The translations under genes and the position numbers were made by a program. Below are positions 1 to 9,405 of a DNA stretch of 49,716 nucleotides, one piece after another; position 1 is the first letter of the stretch; each line of letters opens with the position of its first letter. Under the pieces are notes generated by a model. That model was not told the origin of the DNA. It was given only the letters and a program-made list of their open reading frames with translations, and did not search any database. Origin of the DNA: Bacteroidota bacterium (lineage in GTDB: Bacteria > Bacteroidota > Bacteroidia > Cytophagales > Cyclobacteriaceae); the NCBI GenBank assembly GCA_022567155.1, contig JADFHN010000024.1:1-49716 (forward strand), written 5' to 3'.

Positions 1-80
1 GTTAAACAAGTAAGGAAAATCCTAACGGGAAAATCCTGAAATGGAGTTCTGTACCCTCTCCGAAATTTTCTGCTAATTAT

Positions 81-140
81 ATCCATATATATCTATATAT
101 ATCTATAAATATCCATATGTATCTATAAATATCCATATAA
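81..140. repeat. Six-copy 10-bp AT-rich tandem repeat
   Basis: Six consecutive 10-base units fit the pattern ATCYATAWAT with few mismatches: copies begin at 81, 91, 101, 111, 121 and 131. The unit length is close to one DNA helical turn, so the A/T runs are phased in the way that produces intrinsic curvature. Function is not known; it may simply be a variable-number repeat. Confidence 0.85.
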
Positions 141-236
141 ATTTCTTATTTCAACTCATTTTCTTGATTATGAGGTTATTTTACTGTTTGCAGAGCGACC
201 CAGATCTGGCGCGTCCGGGCGGGCTTCCGTGTCCTG

Positions 237-257
237 GTCGTAGGGTCGCCCTACGAC
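237..257. repeat. Perfect 9-bp inverted repeat (hairpin)
   Basis: GTCGTAGGG at 237-245 and CCCTACGAC at 249-257 are exact reverse complements around a TCG loop. There is no U-tract next to it, so it is not a convincing intrinsic terminator. It is more like the palindromic intergenic repeats seen elsewhere in the window. Confidence 0.7.
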
Positions 258-477
258 TAACTTTTTACGGCCAATTTAAAAGAATGTCACAGTCGGGTGG
301 GAAGAGTCTCACGAATGACAGGAGAATAATCGTGAGATTCTTCTCTGCGTTCAGAATGACGAGAACTATTCATGAGATTCTTCCCGCCTTCATCCCTGAT
401 AGCTATCGGGATTACGTCGGGCAAGCGACCCCTTCGTTCCATCTGAAAAAAGATGCCTGTTTTACATCACGCTACAC

Positions 478-2592
478 TTAGTCTGCCAGGGCGACACGCA
501 CCTTTACTCCACTGAAAGCTGCATTTCCTGAAATCTCATCCACAAACAAATCATCGGTAAGATCGTTGATGGACACACCTGGGTTTGCTTCAGCCGTTTT
601 CATACGCATTCCACTCCGGTGGTGTCCCCATCCATGGGGTATGCTTACAACTCCGGGCATAAGTTGTTCGGTAACCTCCGCAGGCAACTCCACTTTTCCG
701 TTTTCTGAAGTAACGGTTACCCGGTCGCCTGACCGGATGTTTCTTTCTTTTGCATCGTCGGGGTTGATCATCAACGTGCACCGGGTTGGTCCTTTTACAA
801 GTCGTAAACTGTTATGCATCCAGCTATTATTGCTTCTCAGATGTCTTCGTCCGATCAATGAAAGCGCCCTGTTGCCGGTATGTACAGGTTCCAGTGATAG
901 TTTGCTCAACCCGTTCAGCAAAATGTCGGGAGCAAGGTGTAGTTTTTTATCCGGCGTATAGAGTGCTTCCGGAAAGACCGGCTTCAACGGACCGAGGTCA
1001 ATACCATGTGGGTATTTTTTGAGCTTACGGAGATTGAGCTGGTATATCCCTTTTTTAAGTCCGTGATTCAACAGCCGTGAAGGAGTAATAAACAGATCCG
1101 AAATTTTCTCGGCAAACGAATACCGTTTTTTCATCCTCCGGGTAAGTTCTTTATATATCTGCCAATCTTGTCTGGCGCCATTTACAGGTTTAAAAAGAGG
1201 GAGTGAATATTTTGCCGTATTATGCACTGCAAGGCCATGAAATGCCAGGTCGTAATGAGCCGTTTCCAGCCCAGTCGCCGGGGGTAAAATAATATCTGCG
1301 AATCGGGTGGTTTCGTTTATATAGATATCAATGGATACCATAAAGTCAAGAGTAGTCAGCGCTTTCTCCAGTTGCCGTCCATTGGGTGTGGAGAGAACCG
1401 GATTGCCCGCAGACGTAACCAGGGCTTTGATTTGTCCTTCTCCGGCTGTAAGACATTCCTCTGCAAGCACAGCTACAGGAAGCTGTCCGCCGAATTCCGG
1501 AAATCCCCGCACCCTGCTATGCCAGCGGTTGTATTTGTCCATGGTGCCGTTGGGTGCGCTGAATTTAACCACGTCGATGGCCGGATTAGAAAACATAGCA
1601 CCACCTTCCCGGTCAAAATTACCAGTTACAATGTTGATCAGATTGATTAGCCATTGACACAAGGTGCCATGCTGTTGCGTGGATACACCCATCCTGCCGT
1701 AACATACTGCCGATGAAGCGGATGCAAATTCCTTGGCTGTGGTTATGACAGTCTGTGCTGGTACTCCTGTAATTTCCGCCACACGCTCAGGGCTGAAACG
1801 GTCGAATATACCTTTCAGTTTTTCTTTACCTGCTATCCACTCCGGAAATTTTTCTTGCCCAGTCAACCCGTTTTTAAAAAGCACATGCAGTATAGCAGCA
1901 AGAAAAAACACATCCGTACCGGGTTTTATAAAGATGTGGCGATCTGCTTTAAGGGCGGTTTCCGTATTTCTCGGGTCAACCACTACCATTTTGCCACCGC
2001 GTGCCTGCAGCGCTTTGATTTTGTCCGGCATGCCTGACGCAGACATGATGCTGCCGTTTGATGCAATCGGGTTCGCTCCAAGCACAAAAAAATATTGCGT
2101 CCGGTTGATATCGGGTACGGGCAGCAAAAACGAATGCCCGAACATAAACTGAGAGGCGAAATGATGCGGAAGTTGGTCAACGGAGGTGGCAGAAAACCGG
2201 TTTTTGGTACGCAGCGCCTTAAAAAAAGGTGAAGAAAACAGCATCATGCCGATATTATGAACCGACGGATTACCCTGGTAAATGGCTACGGCGTCGTTGC
2301 CGTATTTATTCTGAACATCCTTCAGTCCGGATTCAACCAGGTCGAATGCTTTCTTCCAGGATATTTCCTGCCAGCCGCTATTTGTTTTCCTGACGGGTTT
2401 TCTCAGCCGGTCCGGATCGGTATACACATCCTGCAGGGCAACCGCTTTAGGACAGATGTACCCCTTACTGAACGGATCTTCCTTGTCACCTTTAATTGAA
2501 AGGATTTTACCGTTACGGTGCGTAATTTCCAGGCCGCACATGGCCTCGCAGAGGTTGCAGGTACGGTAATGGATCCGGGCATTTTCTGGCAT
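478..2592 (-). CDS. Molybdopterin oxidoreductase (formate dehydrogenase/nitrate reductase-like), 704 aa
   Basis: A member of the bis-MGD molybdopterin oxidoreductase family. The N-terminus carries the 4Fe-4S motif CNLCEAMC with cysteines at residues 12, 15, 19 and 47. A molybdopterin domain and a C-terminal molydop-binding barrel (about residues 580-700, containing GDRVTVTSENG) follow. No twin-arginine signal is visible, so a cytoplasmic enzyme is likely. No Cys or selenocysteine is evident at the expected molybdenum-ligand position (region SATSVDQLPHH), so an Asp or Ser ligand is possible. The physiological substrate cannot be told from sequence. The gene stands alone and is divergent from the gene at 2783; no partner electron-transfer subunit is adjacent. 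Confidence 0.85.
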   Translation of the reverse strand: MPENARIHYRTCNLCEAMCGLEITHRNGKILSIKGDKEDPFSKGYICPKAVALQDVYTDPDRLRKPVRKTNSGWQEISWKKAFDLVESGLKDVQNKYGNDAVAIYQGNPSVHNIGMMLFSSPFFKALRTKNRFSATSVDQLPHHFASQFMFGHSFLLPVPDINRTQYFFVLGANPIASNGSIMSASGMPDKIKALQARGGKMVVVDPRNTETALKADRHIFIKPGTDVFFLAAILHVLFKNGLTGQEKFPEWIAGKEKLKGIFDRFSPERVAEITGVPAQTVITTAKEFASASSAVCYGRMGVSTQQHGTLCQWLINLINIVTGNFDREGGAMFSNPAIDVVKFSAPNGTMDKYNRWHSRVRGFPEFGGQLPVAVLAEECLTAGEGQIKALVTSAGNPVLSTPNGRQLEKALTTLDFMVSIDIYINETTRFADIILPPATGLETAHYDLAFHGLAVHNTAKYSLPLFKPVNGARQDWQIYKELTRRMKKRYSFAEKISDLFITPSRLLNHGLKKGIYQLNLRKLKKYPHGIDLGPLKPVFPEALYTPDKKLHLAPDILLNGLSKLSLEPVHTGNRALSLIGRRHLRSNNSWMHNSLRLVKGPTRCTLMINPDDAKERNIRSGDRVTVTSENGKVELPAEVTEQLMPGVVSIPHGWGHHRSGMRMKTAEANPGVSINDLTDDLFVDEISGNAAFSGVKVRVALAD

Positions 2593-2782
2593 TTGGATGC
2601 GTTTTGACGTTTGAAGTTAAAAAATAACTTTGAATGTCATAATTAACATTAGTGTAATGGATATAAACAGGATTTGGTTCCTTGCACCTTCCGGTTTAAC
2701 ATCTCATATGTAAGTTTTCTGCACCGATAATTGTTTCTTAAGATATTTCACTGTTTTTTGTTTTAGTATTAGACCAATCAAA

Positions 2783-3520
2783 ATGAGTAATGTTACCAAA
2801 TCAGTCAGGATAGGTTCCGGAACGAAAATACATATTACTCCATCAGCCACTGACCGGCAGTCTGATTTGGGTCAACCTATTTATGCTGTAAACTGGTTTG
2901 ATCTGAAACGGTCGTGGTTGTATAACCTGTACGGGATGCTGGCTTTTCCGCATGTACGTAAGGTGGATGGCAGGGTACATTTCAAGGGTGTGTTAAAGGA
3001 AAAATGGGAAGGAATACCGGAACTTGACCGCAAAAACCTGCTTATTGTGCGATATCCCGATGCTGATAGTTTTCTCTCCATGCTATCGGGTAAAATATTC
3101 CTGCTAAAAAGTGTACTTCGCATCAATGCGGTAAAGGATTTCGTTTTCGGCTTTACAAGACGAGTGGATAAAGGGCCGGATCCGGCTGGAAGATCCGGAA
3201 AATATAAGGGTCATGCATATTATCTGGTGCATATATTTAAAAATGATATCAGCGGGAATGGAATGCCGGATTTTGATGATATAAGTTCATTAAACACTGG
3301 CAATAATCAAATACTGCATTTTTATGGTGTTAAAACGGCTATGATTGGCCGATCGAAGGAGGAAGGAGAAGTACACGACAATCCGTTTTTTATTGATGGA
3401 ATTGTGGTTTGGGAAGCAAACGAGATTCAGGCGCTGAAACAGTTAATATTCAGCCCCGGTTACCAGCAGTTTAAAGAACCATTTCGCAACCAAATATATT
3501 TATTCCACCGGGTGTACTGA
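2783..3520 (+). CDS. Hypothetical protein with two DUF1330-like ferredoxin-fold halves, 245 aa
   Basis: Function unknown. The translation appears to contain two similar halves. The first, about residues 30-130, runs from IYAVNWFDL through NLLIVRYPDADSFLSML. The second, about residues 145-245, runs from HAYYLVHIFKND through DGIVVWEANEIQALKQL. Each resembles the dimeric alpha-beta barrel (DUF1330-type) pattern, in which a strand-rich start is followed by a 'value ... seq-position' helix. There is no signal peptide or membrane segment. It is divergently transcribed from the molybdopterin oxidoreductase across a 190-bp gap. The domain assignment is pattern-based and only moderately secure; that it is a real gene is well supported by composition and length. 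Confidence 0.6.
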   Translation: MSNVTKSVRIGSGTKIHITPSATDRQSDLGQPIYAVNWFDLKRSWLYNLYGMLAFPHVRKVDGRVHFKGVLKEKWEGIPELDRKNLLIVRYPDADSFLSMLSGKIFLLKSVLRINAVKDFVFGFTRRVDKGPDPAGRSGKYKGHAYYLVHIFKNDISGNGMPDFDDISSLNTGNNQILHFYGVKTAMIGRSKEEGEVHDNPFFIDGIVVWEANEIQALKQLIFSPGYQQFKEPFRNQIYLFHRVY

Positions 3521-3756
3521 AATGCCATCTTTGCATTAATTGAAATACACGGTACATTTACCCCAGTGAGGAAAGGAGGTAAACCTTACACAAAACTTCA
3601 TATGCCAACTCAAAGAATTGATGGATAAAAATTCATCGAACGGAATTATATTACCCGGAAATCTTCTCCTTTTTACACCCCGTTCATATATTTACTCACT
3701 GAATTACGGTAAATACTGACCACCTGTTTCAGACCGCTCTATTTTAATTAGGTACA

Positions 3757-6345
3757 ATGACCATACAGCCAAAACTTACTCGATTTAACGAAAATGTACT
3801 GTCTAAATATCAAATTTACAACAGTATTTTTATGACACTTCCTTTTGATGCTATTACCAAAACAGGAGTGTTATTACCTTTATTTCACGAAGTTTGTAAA
3901 AAGGGTTTTTCAGAAGGAAAAAATCCTACAGAAATTATAGAAACCTTTTTTAAAAAGTATCAGGAAAACCTTTCAGAAAAAGAAAAAATAAATTTATTAT
4001 TTCGGTTTATTCAATACATTGAACGTCAGGTTGTACTTTTTGATGCCATTGAAGATGCAGCTTTCCCTATTGTAAATAATATGGACGGCATAGGTACTTT
4101 ACGTAACAGTAAAGAAACCGCCGATCAGGAAAATAAAAAAGAAGCTTTAAAAAAACACTTAGAAAACTTTAAAGTTCGTGTTGTTTTAACTGCTCACCCA
4201 ACTCAATTTTATCCGGGAACTGTATTGGGAATCATCACTGATTTAACCAAAGCCATACAAAACAACGATTTATTAATGATTAATAAGTTATTGGCTCAGC
4301 TTGGTAAAACTCCGTTTTTTAAACACCAAAAGCCTACTCCTTATGATGAGGCCGTTAGTTTAATATGGTATTTAGAAAATGTATTCTATCATTCTGTTTC
4401 AAAGGTTTACAACTATATTCAAAGCAATATTTTTGATAACAAACCTATTGCTAACGAAATCATTAACTTAGGTTTTTGGCCTGGAGGTGATAGAGATGGG
4501 AACCCGTTTGTTACTACTGAAATCACCTTAAATGTAGCCAAACGATTAAAACAAGGAATCCTTAAAAATTATAATAAAGACATTCGTACGCTAAAACGAA
4601 GATTGACTTTTGATGGTGTTGAGCAAATTATTCTTGAACTAGAGAAAAGCTTATTTGAAAATAGCGTAAATACCGAACTTAACACACTAATTCCTTTAGA
4701 CGAGTTCCGGAATAAACTTTATCGTATTAAAGAAATACTAATTACCAAGCATCAATCATTATTTTTGGAAGAAATCAACGATTTTATAAACAAAGTTCAT
4801 TTGTTTGGTTACCACTTTGCAACATTAGATATCAGACAAGATAGCAGAGTTCTTCATAAAGTATTCACTCAGATCGTAAGTACACTTTTAGAAAACAACA
4901 ACACCCTTTTCCCTGAAAATTACTTCGAACTAAGCGATAGTGAACAAACTGAAATTCTCTCAAACGTAAATGGGAATGTTGATTTATCACTTTTTAAAGA
5001 TGAAATGATTTCTGATACGCTGGGTTCAATGCACGCAATTAAAACCATTCAATACAATAATGGTGAGCGTGGAGCCAACAGGTATATTATAAGCAACAAT
5101 CAAACTGCTTTAAACGTAATGGAAACCTTTGCTATGTTTAATTTATGTGGTTTTAAAAACAATATAACGGCAGATATTATTCCTCTTTTTGAAACGATTG
5201 ATGATTTAAAAAATGCATCAAGTGTAATGGAGCAGCTTTACACTAATAAAGCATATATAAAACATCTGAAACATAGAAAAAACAAACAAACTATTATGTT
5301 TGGTTATTCTGATGGCACTAAAGATGGTGGTTACTTAATGGCTAACTGGTCTATTTTTAAAGCTAAAGAAGGTCTTACAGAAATTTCCAGAAAACATGGA
5401 ATAACAGTTATCTTTTTTGATGGACGCGGTGGTCCACCAGCCCGGGGTGGCGGAAAAACACATAAGTTTTATGCTTCATTAGGACCAACAATCGAAGACG
5501 AAGAAATTCAGTTAACTGTGCAAGGACAAACCATTAGTTCAAATTTTGGTACAATTGATTCATCTCAGTATAATATTGAACAATTATTAAGCGCAGGTAT
5601 TTCCAATGAATTGATTAGCAACGCTAACAATATTATGACAAAAAGCGATACCGAAATTATGAACGATTTAGCTTCAACAGGCTATAAAGCTTATGTTGAT
5701 TTTAAAAATCATCCCATGTTTTTACCTTATTTGCAACGAATGAGCACATTAAAGTATTACGCAAAAACCAACATTGGAAGCCGCCCTTCAAAACGTTCAA
5801 AATCAAAAGAATTTAACTTTTCCGATTTACGTGCAATTCCATTTGTTGGTTCATGGAGTCAGTTAAAACAAAACGTTCCTGGATTTTTTGGAGTTGGTAC
5901 GGCTTTGAAAAAATATGAAGACAACGGTGAATTCGACAAGCTTAAACAGTTTTATCAAAATTCTGGTTTCTTTAAAACGCTAATAAAAAATAGCATGATG
6001 TCACTTTCAAAGTCATTTTTCCCGCTGACTGAATACATGGCTAAAGATAAAGAGTTTGGTGAGTTTTGGAAAATCATTCATAAAGAATACCAAACTACAA
6101 AACGACTGATTCTCAAACTGTCAGATTATACCCAATTAATGCAAAAAAACCCCGTTGGAAAAGCATCTATTGATATGCGTGAAAACATAGTGTTACCACT
6201 TCTGACTATTCAGCAATTTGCATTACATATAATTCAAAAATTACAAAAAGAAGAAAATGTAAATGACGATTTATTGAATGTTTATGAAAAAATGGTGACT
6301 AGATCATTGTTTGGAAATATTAACGCAAGTAGAAATTCAGCTTAA
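3757..6345 (+). CDS. ppc: Phosphoenolpyruvate carboxylase, 862 aa
   Basis: Carboxylates phosphoenolpyruvate with bicarbonate to give oxaloacetate, refilling the TCA cycle; cytoplasmic and Mg-dependent. Family hallmarks are all present: the catalytic-His motif VVLTAHPTQ (His147), GFWPGGDRDGNPFVT near residue 245, the GYSDGTKDGGY motif near 525, the glycine loop GRGGPPARGGGKTH starting near 556, and a C-terminus ending in an NxxxRNS-type tail close to the usual RNTG. Length fits the family (E. coli about 883 aa). The coding sequence is visibly AT-richer than its neighbours, with heavy use of AAA, AAT and TTT codons, and looks like DNA of flavobacterial composition. That is compatible with horizontal acquisition. 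The start ATG at 3757 leaves a normal N-terminus. Confidence 0.95.
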   Translation: MTIQPKLTRFNENVLSKYQIYNSIFMTLPFDAITKTGVLLPLFHEVCKKGFSEGKNPTEIIETFFKKYQENLSEKEKINLLFRFIQYIERQVVLFDAIEDAAFPIVNNMDGIGTLRNSKETADQENKKEALKKHLENFKVRVVLTAHPTQFYPGTVLGIITDLTKAIQNNDLLMINKLLAQLGKTPFFKHQKPTPYDEAVSLIWYLENVFYHSVSKVYNYIQSNIFDNKPIANEIINLGFWPGGDRDGNPFVTTEITLNVAKRLKQGILKNYNKDIRTLKRRLTFDGVEQIILELEKSLFENSVNTELNTLIPLDEFRNKLYRIKEILITKHQSLFLEEINDFINKVHLFGYHFATLDIRQDSRVLHKVFTQIVSTLLENNNTLFPENYFELSDSEQTEILSNVNGNVDLSLFKDEMISDTLGSMHAIKTIQYNNGERGANRYIISNNQTALNVMETFAMFNLCGFKNNITADIIPLFETIDDLKNASSVMEQLYTNKAYIKHLKHRKNKQTIMFGYSDGTKDGGYLMANWSIFKAKEGLTEISRKHGITVIFFDGRGGPPARGGGKTHKFYASLGPTIEDEEIQLTVQGQTISSNFGTIDSSQYNIEQLLSAGISNELISNANNIMTKSDTEIMNDLASTGYKAYVDFKNHPMFLPYLQRMSTLKYYAKTNIGSRPSKRSKSKEFNFSDLRAIPFVGSWSQLKQNVPGFFGVGTALKKYEDNGEFDKLKQFYQNSGFFKTLIKNSMMSLSKSFFPLTEYMAKDKEFGEFWKIIHKEYQTTKRLILKLSDYTQLMQKNPVGKASIDMRENIVLPLLTIQQFALHIIQKLQKEENVNDDLLNVYEKMVTRSLFGNINASRNSA

Positions 6346-6470
6346 TGTATGAACTCAGTACAATTAAACAATAAACGAATATGCTCCTTTTTAAAAATAC
6401 TACATTAAAGCATCACGAAATGTAGATTGGCGGATTATAACCTTGTGGTTACTTCTTTATAAAAGAATCG

Positions 6471-6478
6471 TACCTTTG
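6471..6478 (+). promoter_or_regulatory. Bacteroidetes-type -7 promoter element for typA
   Basis: TACCTTTG matches the Bacteroidetes -7 consensus TAnnTTTG exactly and sits about 40 bases before the typA ATG at 6518. A TTG near 6443-6445 is a weak -33 candidate, but the spacing is longer than usual. The element lies inside the longer upstream open frame, which is one reason to reject the earlier start. Confidence 0.55.
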
Positions 6479-6517
6479 CGCCTTCAAAGCGCAGAAGCAT
6501 GCAATAATTTTGATAAC

Positions 6518-8281
6518 ATGCAGTCAATCAGGAACATAGCCATTATAGCCCACGTCGATCACGGCAAGACAACACTAGTAGATAAAATCATTCATCAGTG
6601 CCAGACGCTGGATGAGCGCAAAGACTACGGCGAGTTAATACTCGACAGCAATGAACTGGAAAAGGAACGGGGCATTACGATTCTTTCAAAAAATGTTTCT
6701 GTTAAATACAAGGATGTAAAAATCAATATTATTGATACCCCGGGCCACGCCGATTTTGGAGGTGAAGTGGAACGGGTGCTCAATATGGCTGATGGCGTAC
6801 TGCTGCTGGTAGATGCTTTTGAAGGTCCCATGCCTCAGACGCGTTTTGTGCTTGGAAAGGCTATTGAACTGGGCCTGAAGCCTATTGTGGTGGTGAACAA
6901 AGTGGATAAAGAAAACTGCCGTCCGGATGAAGTACACGAAGCCGTCTTTGATCTGATGTATAATCTCGACGCCAGCGAAGAGCAACTTGATTTTGAAACG
7001 GTTTACGGCTCATCCAAGTATGGCTGGATGAGTAAAGACTGGAAACAACCCACAACAGATATTACCCCATTATTAGATACCATCCTGGAGGTGATTCCGG
7101 AAGCGCCGTACCACAAAGGAACGCCCCAGATGCAGATCACGTCACTTGATTATTCAAGTTTTACAGGCCGGATAGCCATCGGACGCTTATTCAGGGGGGA
7201 CCTCGAAGAAGGAAAAGACTATATGCTATGCAAGAGAGACGGGATTAATAAAAAAGTATGTATAAAAGAATTGCATGTATTTGTGGGACTTGGAAGAGAA
7301 AAAGTAAAAAGCGTAAGAAGCGGCGATCTTTGTGCAATAACAGGAATAAACGATTTTGAAATCGGTGATACGCTTGCAGATATCGACAACCCGGAAGTTC
7401 TGCCAAGAATTGAAGTGGATGAACCTACTATGAGCATGCTTTTTACGATCAATAACTCACCGTTTTTTGGTAAAGAAGGTAAATATTTGACCTCTAGACA
7501 GTTGAGGGGACGGTTGTTTAAAGAAATTGAAAAAAACCTGGCGATGCGGGTAGAAGAAACCGATGCTGAAGACAAATTTATTGTTTATGGCAGAGGGGTG
7601 CTGCATTTATCCATTTTGATCGAAACCATGCGCCGGGAGGGGTATGAATTGCAGGTGGGACGTCCGCATGTTATTAAAAAAGAGATTGACGGGGTTATGT
7701 ACGAACCGCATGAAACCCTTGTTATTGATGTGCCGGAACAAACCTCCGGCAAAGCCATTGAACTTGTTACCAAGCGAAAAGGCGAACTTCTTGTAATGGA
7801 GCCCAAAGGCGACTTACAGCATCTTGAATTCGATATTCCTACAAGAGGACTGATCGGGCTCCGCAACAATATTCTTACCGCTACCTCGGGAGAAGCCGTG
7901 ATGACGCACCGGTTTCGCAGCTTTGAACGCCATAAGGGTGAGATACCCAAACGTAACAAAGGATCGCTCGTATCTATGGAGACGGGGCAGGCTACGGCTT
8001 TTGCTCTTGACAGGTTACAGGATAGGGGACGATTTTTTGTTTCGCCGGGTGAGCATTTATACAAAGGGCAGGTAGTGGGCGAATACACACGGGATAATGA
8101 CCTGGAAATTAACCTTGTAAAAGGTAAAAAACTTACCAACATGCGTGCGGCAGGCTCGGACGACAGCGTTAAAATTGCACCAAAAATTGATTTCTCGCTC
8201 GAAGAAGCGATGGAATACATCAAGGATGATGAATACCTGGAAGTAACGCCTAAAAGCCTGCGTATGCGAAAAATTTCATAA
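6518..8281 (+). CDS. typA: Ribosome-associated translational GTPase TypA/BipA, 587 aa
   Basis: A translation-factor GTPase that binds the ribosome and supports growth under stress. G1 is [10 protein letters not shown] near residues 11-20, followed by the switch region [10 protein letters not shown]3 DTPGH and G4 NKVD; EF-G-like domains II, III and V and the TypA-specific C-terminal domain ([15 protein letters not shown]) follow. Length matches the family (about 600 aa). An open frame extends upstream to 6443, but those residues (WLLLYKRIVPLRL) are not family-like and include the promoter element at 6471. The ATG at 6518, giving [17 protein letters not shown], is therefore chosen. The gene is monocistronic, with a TTTA microsatellite just after its stop. 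Confidence 0.95.
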   Translation: MQSIRNIAIIAHVDHGKTTLVDKIIHQCQTLDERKDYGELILDSNELEKERGITILSKNVSVKYKDVKINIIDTPGHADFGGEVERVLNMADGVLLLVDAFEGPMPQTRFVLGKAIELGLKPIVVVNKVDKENCRPDEVHEAVFDLMYNLDASEEQLDFETVYGSSKYGWMSKDWKQPTTDITPLLDTILEVIPEAPYHKGTPQMQITSLDYSSFTGRIAIGRLFRGDLEEGKDYMLCKRDGINKKVCIKELHVFVGLGREKVKSVRSGDLCAITGINDFEIGDTLADIDNPEVLPRIEVDEPTMSMLFTINNSPFFGKEGKYLTSRQLRGRLFKEIEKNLAMRVEETDAEDKFIVYGRGVLHLSILIETMRREGYELQVGRPHVIKKEIDGVMYEPHETLVIDVPEQTSGKAIELVTKRKGELLVMEPKGDLQHLEFDIPTRGLIGLRNNILTATSGEAVMTHRFRSFERHKGEIPKRNKGSLVSMETGQATAFALDRLQDRGRFFVSPGEHLYKGQVVGEYTRDNDLEINLVKGKKLTNMRAAGSDDSVKIAPKIDFSLEEAMEYIKDDEYLEVTPKSLRMRKIS

Positions 8282-8285
8282 CGTG

Positions 8286-8310
8286 TGTATTTATTTATTT
8301 ATTTATTTAA
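8286..8310. repeat. TTTA tetranucleotide microsatellite
   Basis: About five to six copies of TTTA/ATTT follow the typA stop, running into an A-rich stretch. It could vary in copy number. No coding role. Confidence 0.75.
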
Positions 8311-8330
8311 AAAAAACTTATCTTAGTACC

Positions 8331-8452
8331 AAGCGGGAATGACCACCGACTCCAGGTACCGGATAAGGGCTAATTCCGGGGCATCAGGAGAGCAGAAAAC
8401 TGCGTAAATCCTGTTTACAGGAGTGCCGGCCCATTTGTGGCGTTCCCGCCTA
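8331..8452 (+). ncRNA. Candidate structured RNA, class unknown
   Basis: A GC-richer island between typA and the broken deaminase gene has nested complementarity. GCGGGAA (8333-8339) pairs with TTCCCGC (8443-8449). Inside that, CCAC (8343-8346) pairs with GTGG (8437-8440). Within the enclosed region are CCGGA/TCCGG (8359-8363 with 8375-8379), GGCA/TGCC (8380-8383 with 8424-8427) and GCAG-AAAA-CTGC (8392-8403). TCCTG (8409-8413) can pair with either an upstream CAGGA (8385-8389) or a downstream CAGGA (8418-8422). The sequence does not match SRP RNA, tmRNA, RNase P or any riboswitch core I know. The strand is assumed from the downstream gene; the structure is my inference by eye. Confidence 0.35.
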
Positions 8453-8563
8453 CTTTTAAAAATCTGCTGAGTAATATCTGCTTAACTCTCCACCCGTTTG
8501 CACCCAGCTTCCTTAATCCTGAACTAATGCGTATTTTTATCCTGAACCGATCCATAAATTGAT

Positions 8564-9031
8564 ATGAAGCCAGACTTTATGGAACAGGCCATCAGGTTAT
8601 CCGTCGAAAATGTAGATGCAAATAGCGGTGGGCCTTTTGGCGCGGTTATCATAAAAAATGGCGAAATCATTGCAAATGGGGCAAACCGTGTAGCGGAGGC
8701 CAATGATCCCACGGCTCATGCCTAAATTATAGCCATTCGCGCTGCCTGTAAAAAACTCAATACATACAATTTACAGGGTTGTGAATTTTACTGCAGCTGT
8801 GAGCCCTGCCCGATGTGCCTCAGGGCCATCTACTGGGCACGGATGGACCGGATTTGGTTTGCCACAACAAAAGAAGATGCCGCCGGCTATCACTTTGATG
8901 ACCAGTTTATTTACAACGAAATAAACAAACCATATTCAGAAAGAAAACTGGCAACAAAACAGATTATGAAGGAAAAAGCGCTTGAAGCTTTCAGGCTGTG
9001 GCAGAAAAGTGAAAACAAGCAACTTTACTGA
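8564..9031 (+). pseudogene. Guanine deaminase-like nucleoside deaminase with nonsense codon at the catalytic Glu
   Basis: The conceptual product (155 residues) is a zinc-dependent cytidine/deoxycytidylate-fold deaminase closest in style to guanine deaminase (guanine to xanthine). It has FGAVIIKNGEI near the N-terminus and the zinc motif PCPMC in the second half. The first zinc/catalytic motif would read TAHAE, but the Glu codon is TAA at 8723-8725, giving TAH-A-stop-IIAIRAACK. The frame is otherwise open from the ATG at 8564 to 9031. One G-to-T change from GAA explains this. The truncated 53-residue product would lack the proton-shuttling Glu and the PCxxC zinc ligands, so it should be inactive. 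A sequencing error at this base is the main alternative. Confidence 0.8.
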
Positions 9032-9072
9032 TCCCGGGAAGAAAATTCAATGTTGTAAGTAATTAAAGTTAG

Positions 9073-9092
9073 CACGGAAATAACTTCCGCGC
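9073..9092. repeat. Dispersed palindromic repeat, copy 1
   Basis: GCACGGAAATAACTTCCGCG here is nearly identical to GCACGGAAGTAACTTCCGCG at 35089-35108. The centre GGAAxTAACTTCC is nearly self-complementary. A short Bacteroidetes-style intergenic repeat. Confidence 0.7.
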
Positions 9093-9271
9093 CAGAGTCA
9101 AAGGCAACTCCCGGCCTTGAGTTAATGAAATCCCACGCAGTAATTGAATTGATTTTTGATAAAAATGCCTGGAACATTATATGGTAGTTGGCATGCCTAT
9201 AGTTTTTATCCTTGAATTCTTCCTGCAAATTGTTAATATATTCAACCCAAAATGCTATGTACCTTATTATT

Positions 9272-9405
9272 TAGTGTCTGTCTATAAACTGACGATAAAG
9301 AAAATTGAATACCAATATTCCCCTTCCTGGAGGGGTGTAGGGGTGGGTTTATCAAAAAAATCATTCAATTTTTCTTTGAATAAACGACTTTATGGACAGA
9401 CTCTA
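9272..9405. mobile_element. MITE-like element with TA-flanked terminal inverted repeats
   Basis: The left end TAGTGTCTGTCTATAAACT and the reverse complement of the right end TAGAGTCTGTCCATAAAGT agree at 16 of 19 positions. Both ends carry TA, as expected for a TA target duplication. A second internal pair, AAAGAAAATTGAAT (9298-9311) and ATTCAATTTTTCTTT (9363-9377), extends the fold, so almost the whole 134 bp can form one hairpin. The centre carries CCTGGAGGGGTGTAGGGGTGGG, related to a motif at 36084. There is no coding capacity. The terminal sequence resembles ends of Bacteroidetes insertion sequences, but the parent element is not in the window. Confidence 0.65.

Larger units (their letters stand above)
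1..477. other. Intergenic region with repeats, no gene
   Basis: I see no credible gene here; open frames in this stretch lack protein-like composition. It holds a 10-bp periodic AT tract (81-140), a perfect 9-bp hairpin (237-257) and two copies of a CGTGAGATTCTTC / CATGAGATTCTTC motif (about 330-390), a motif that recurs near 21728. The stretch lies downstream of the minus-strand molybdopterin oxidoreductase gene. Confidence 0.6.

Noticed and set aside
164-481. 105-residue frame in the first intergenic region
   Set aside because: It is composed of repeat sequence and has no recognisable domain.
6443-6517. Longer N-terminus for TypA from 6443
   Set aside because: The added residues are unlike the family, and a TAnnTTTG promoter lies inside the stretch; the ATG at 6518 gives a standard start.
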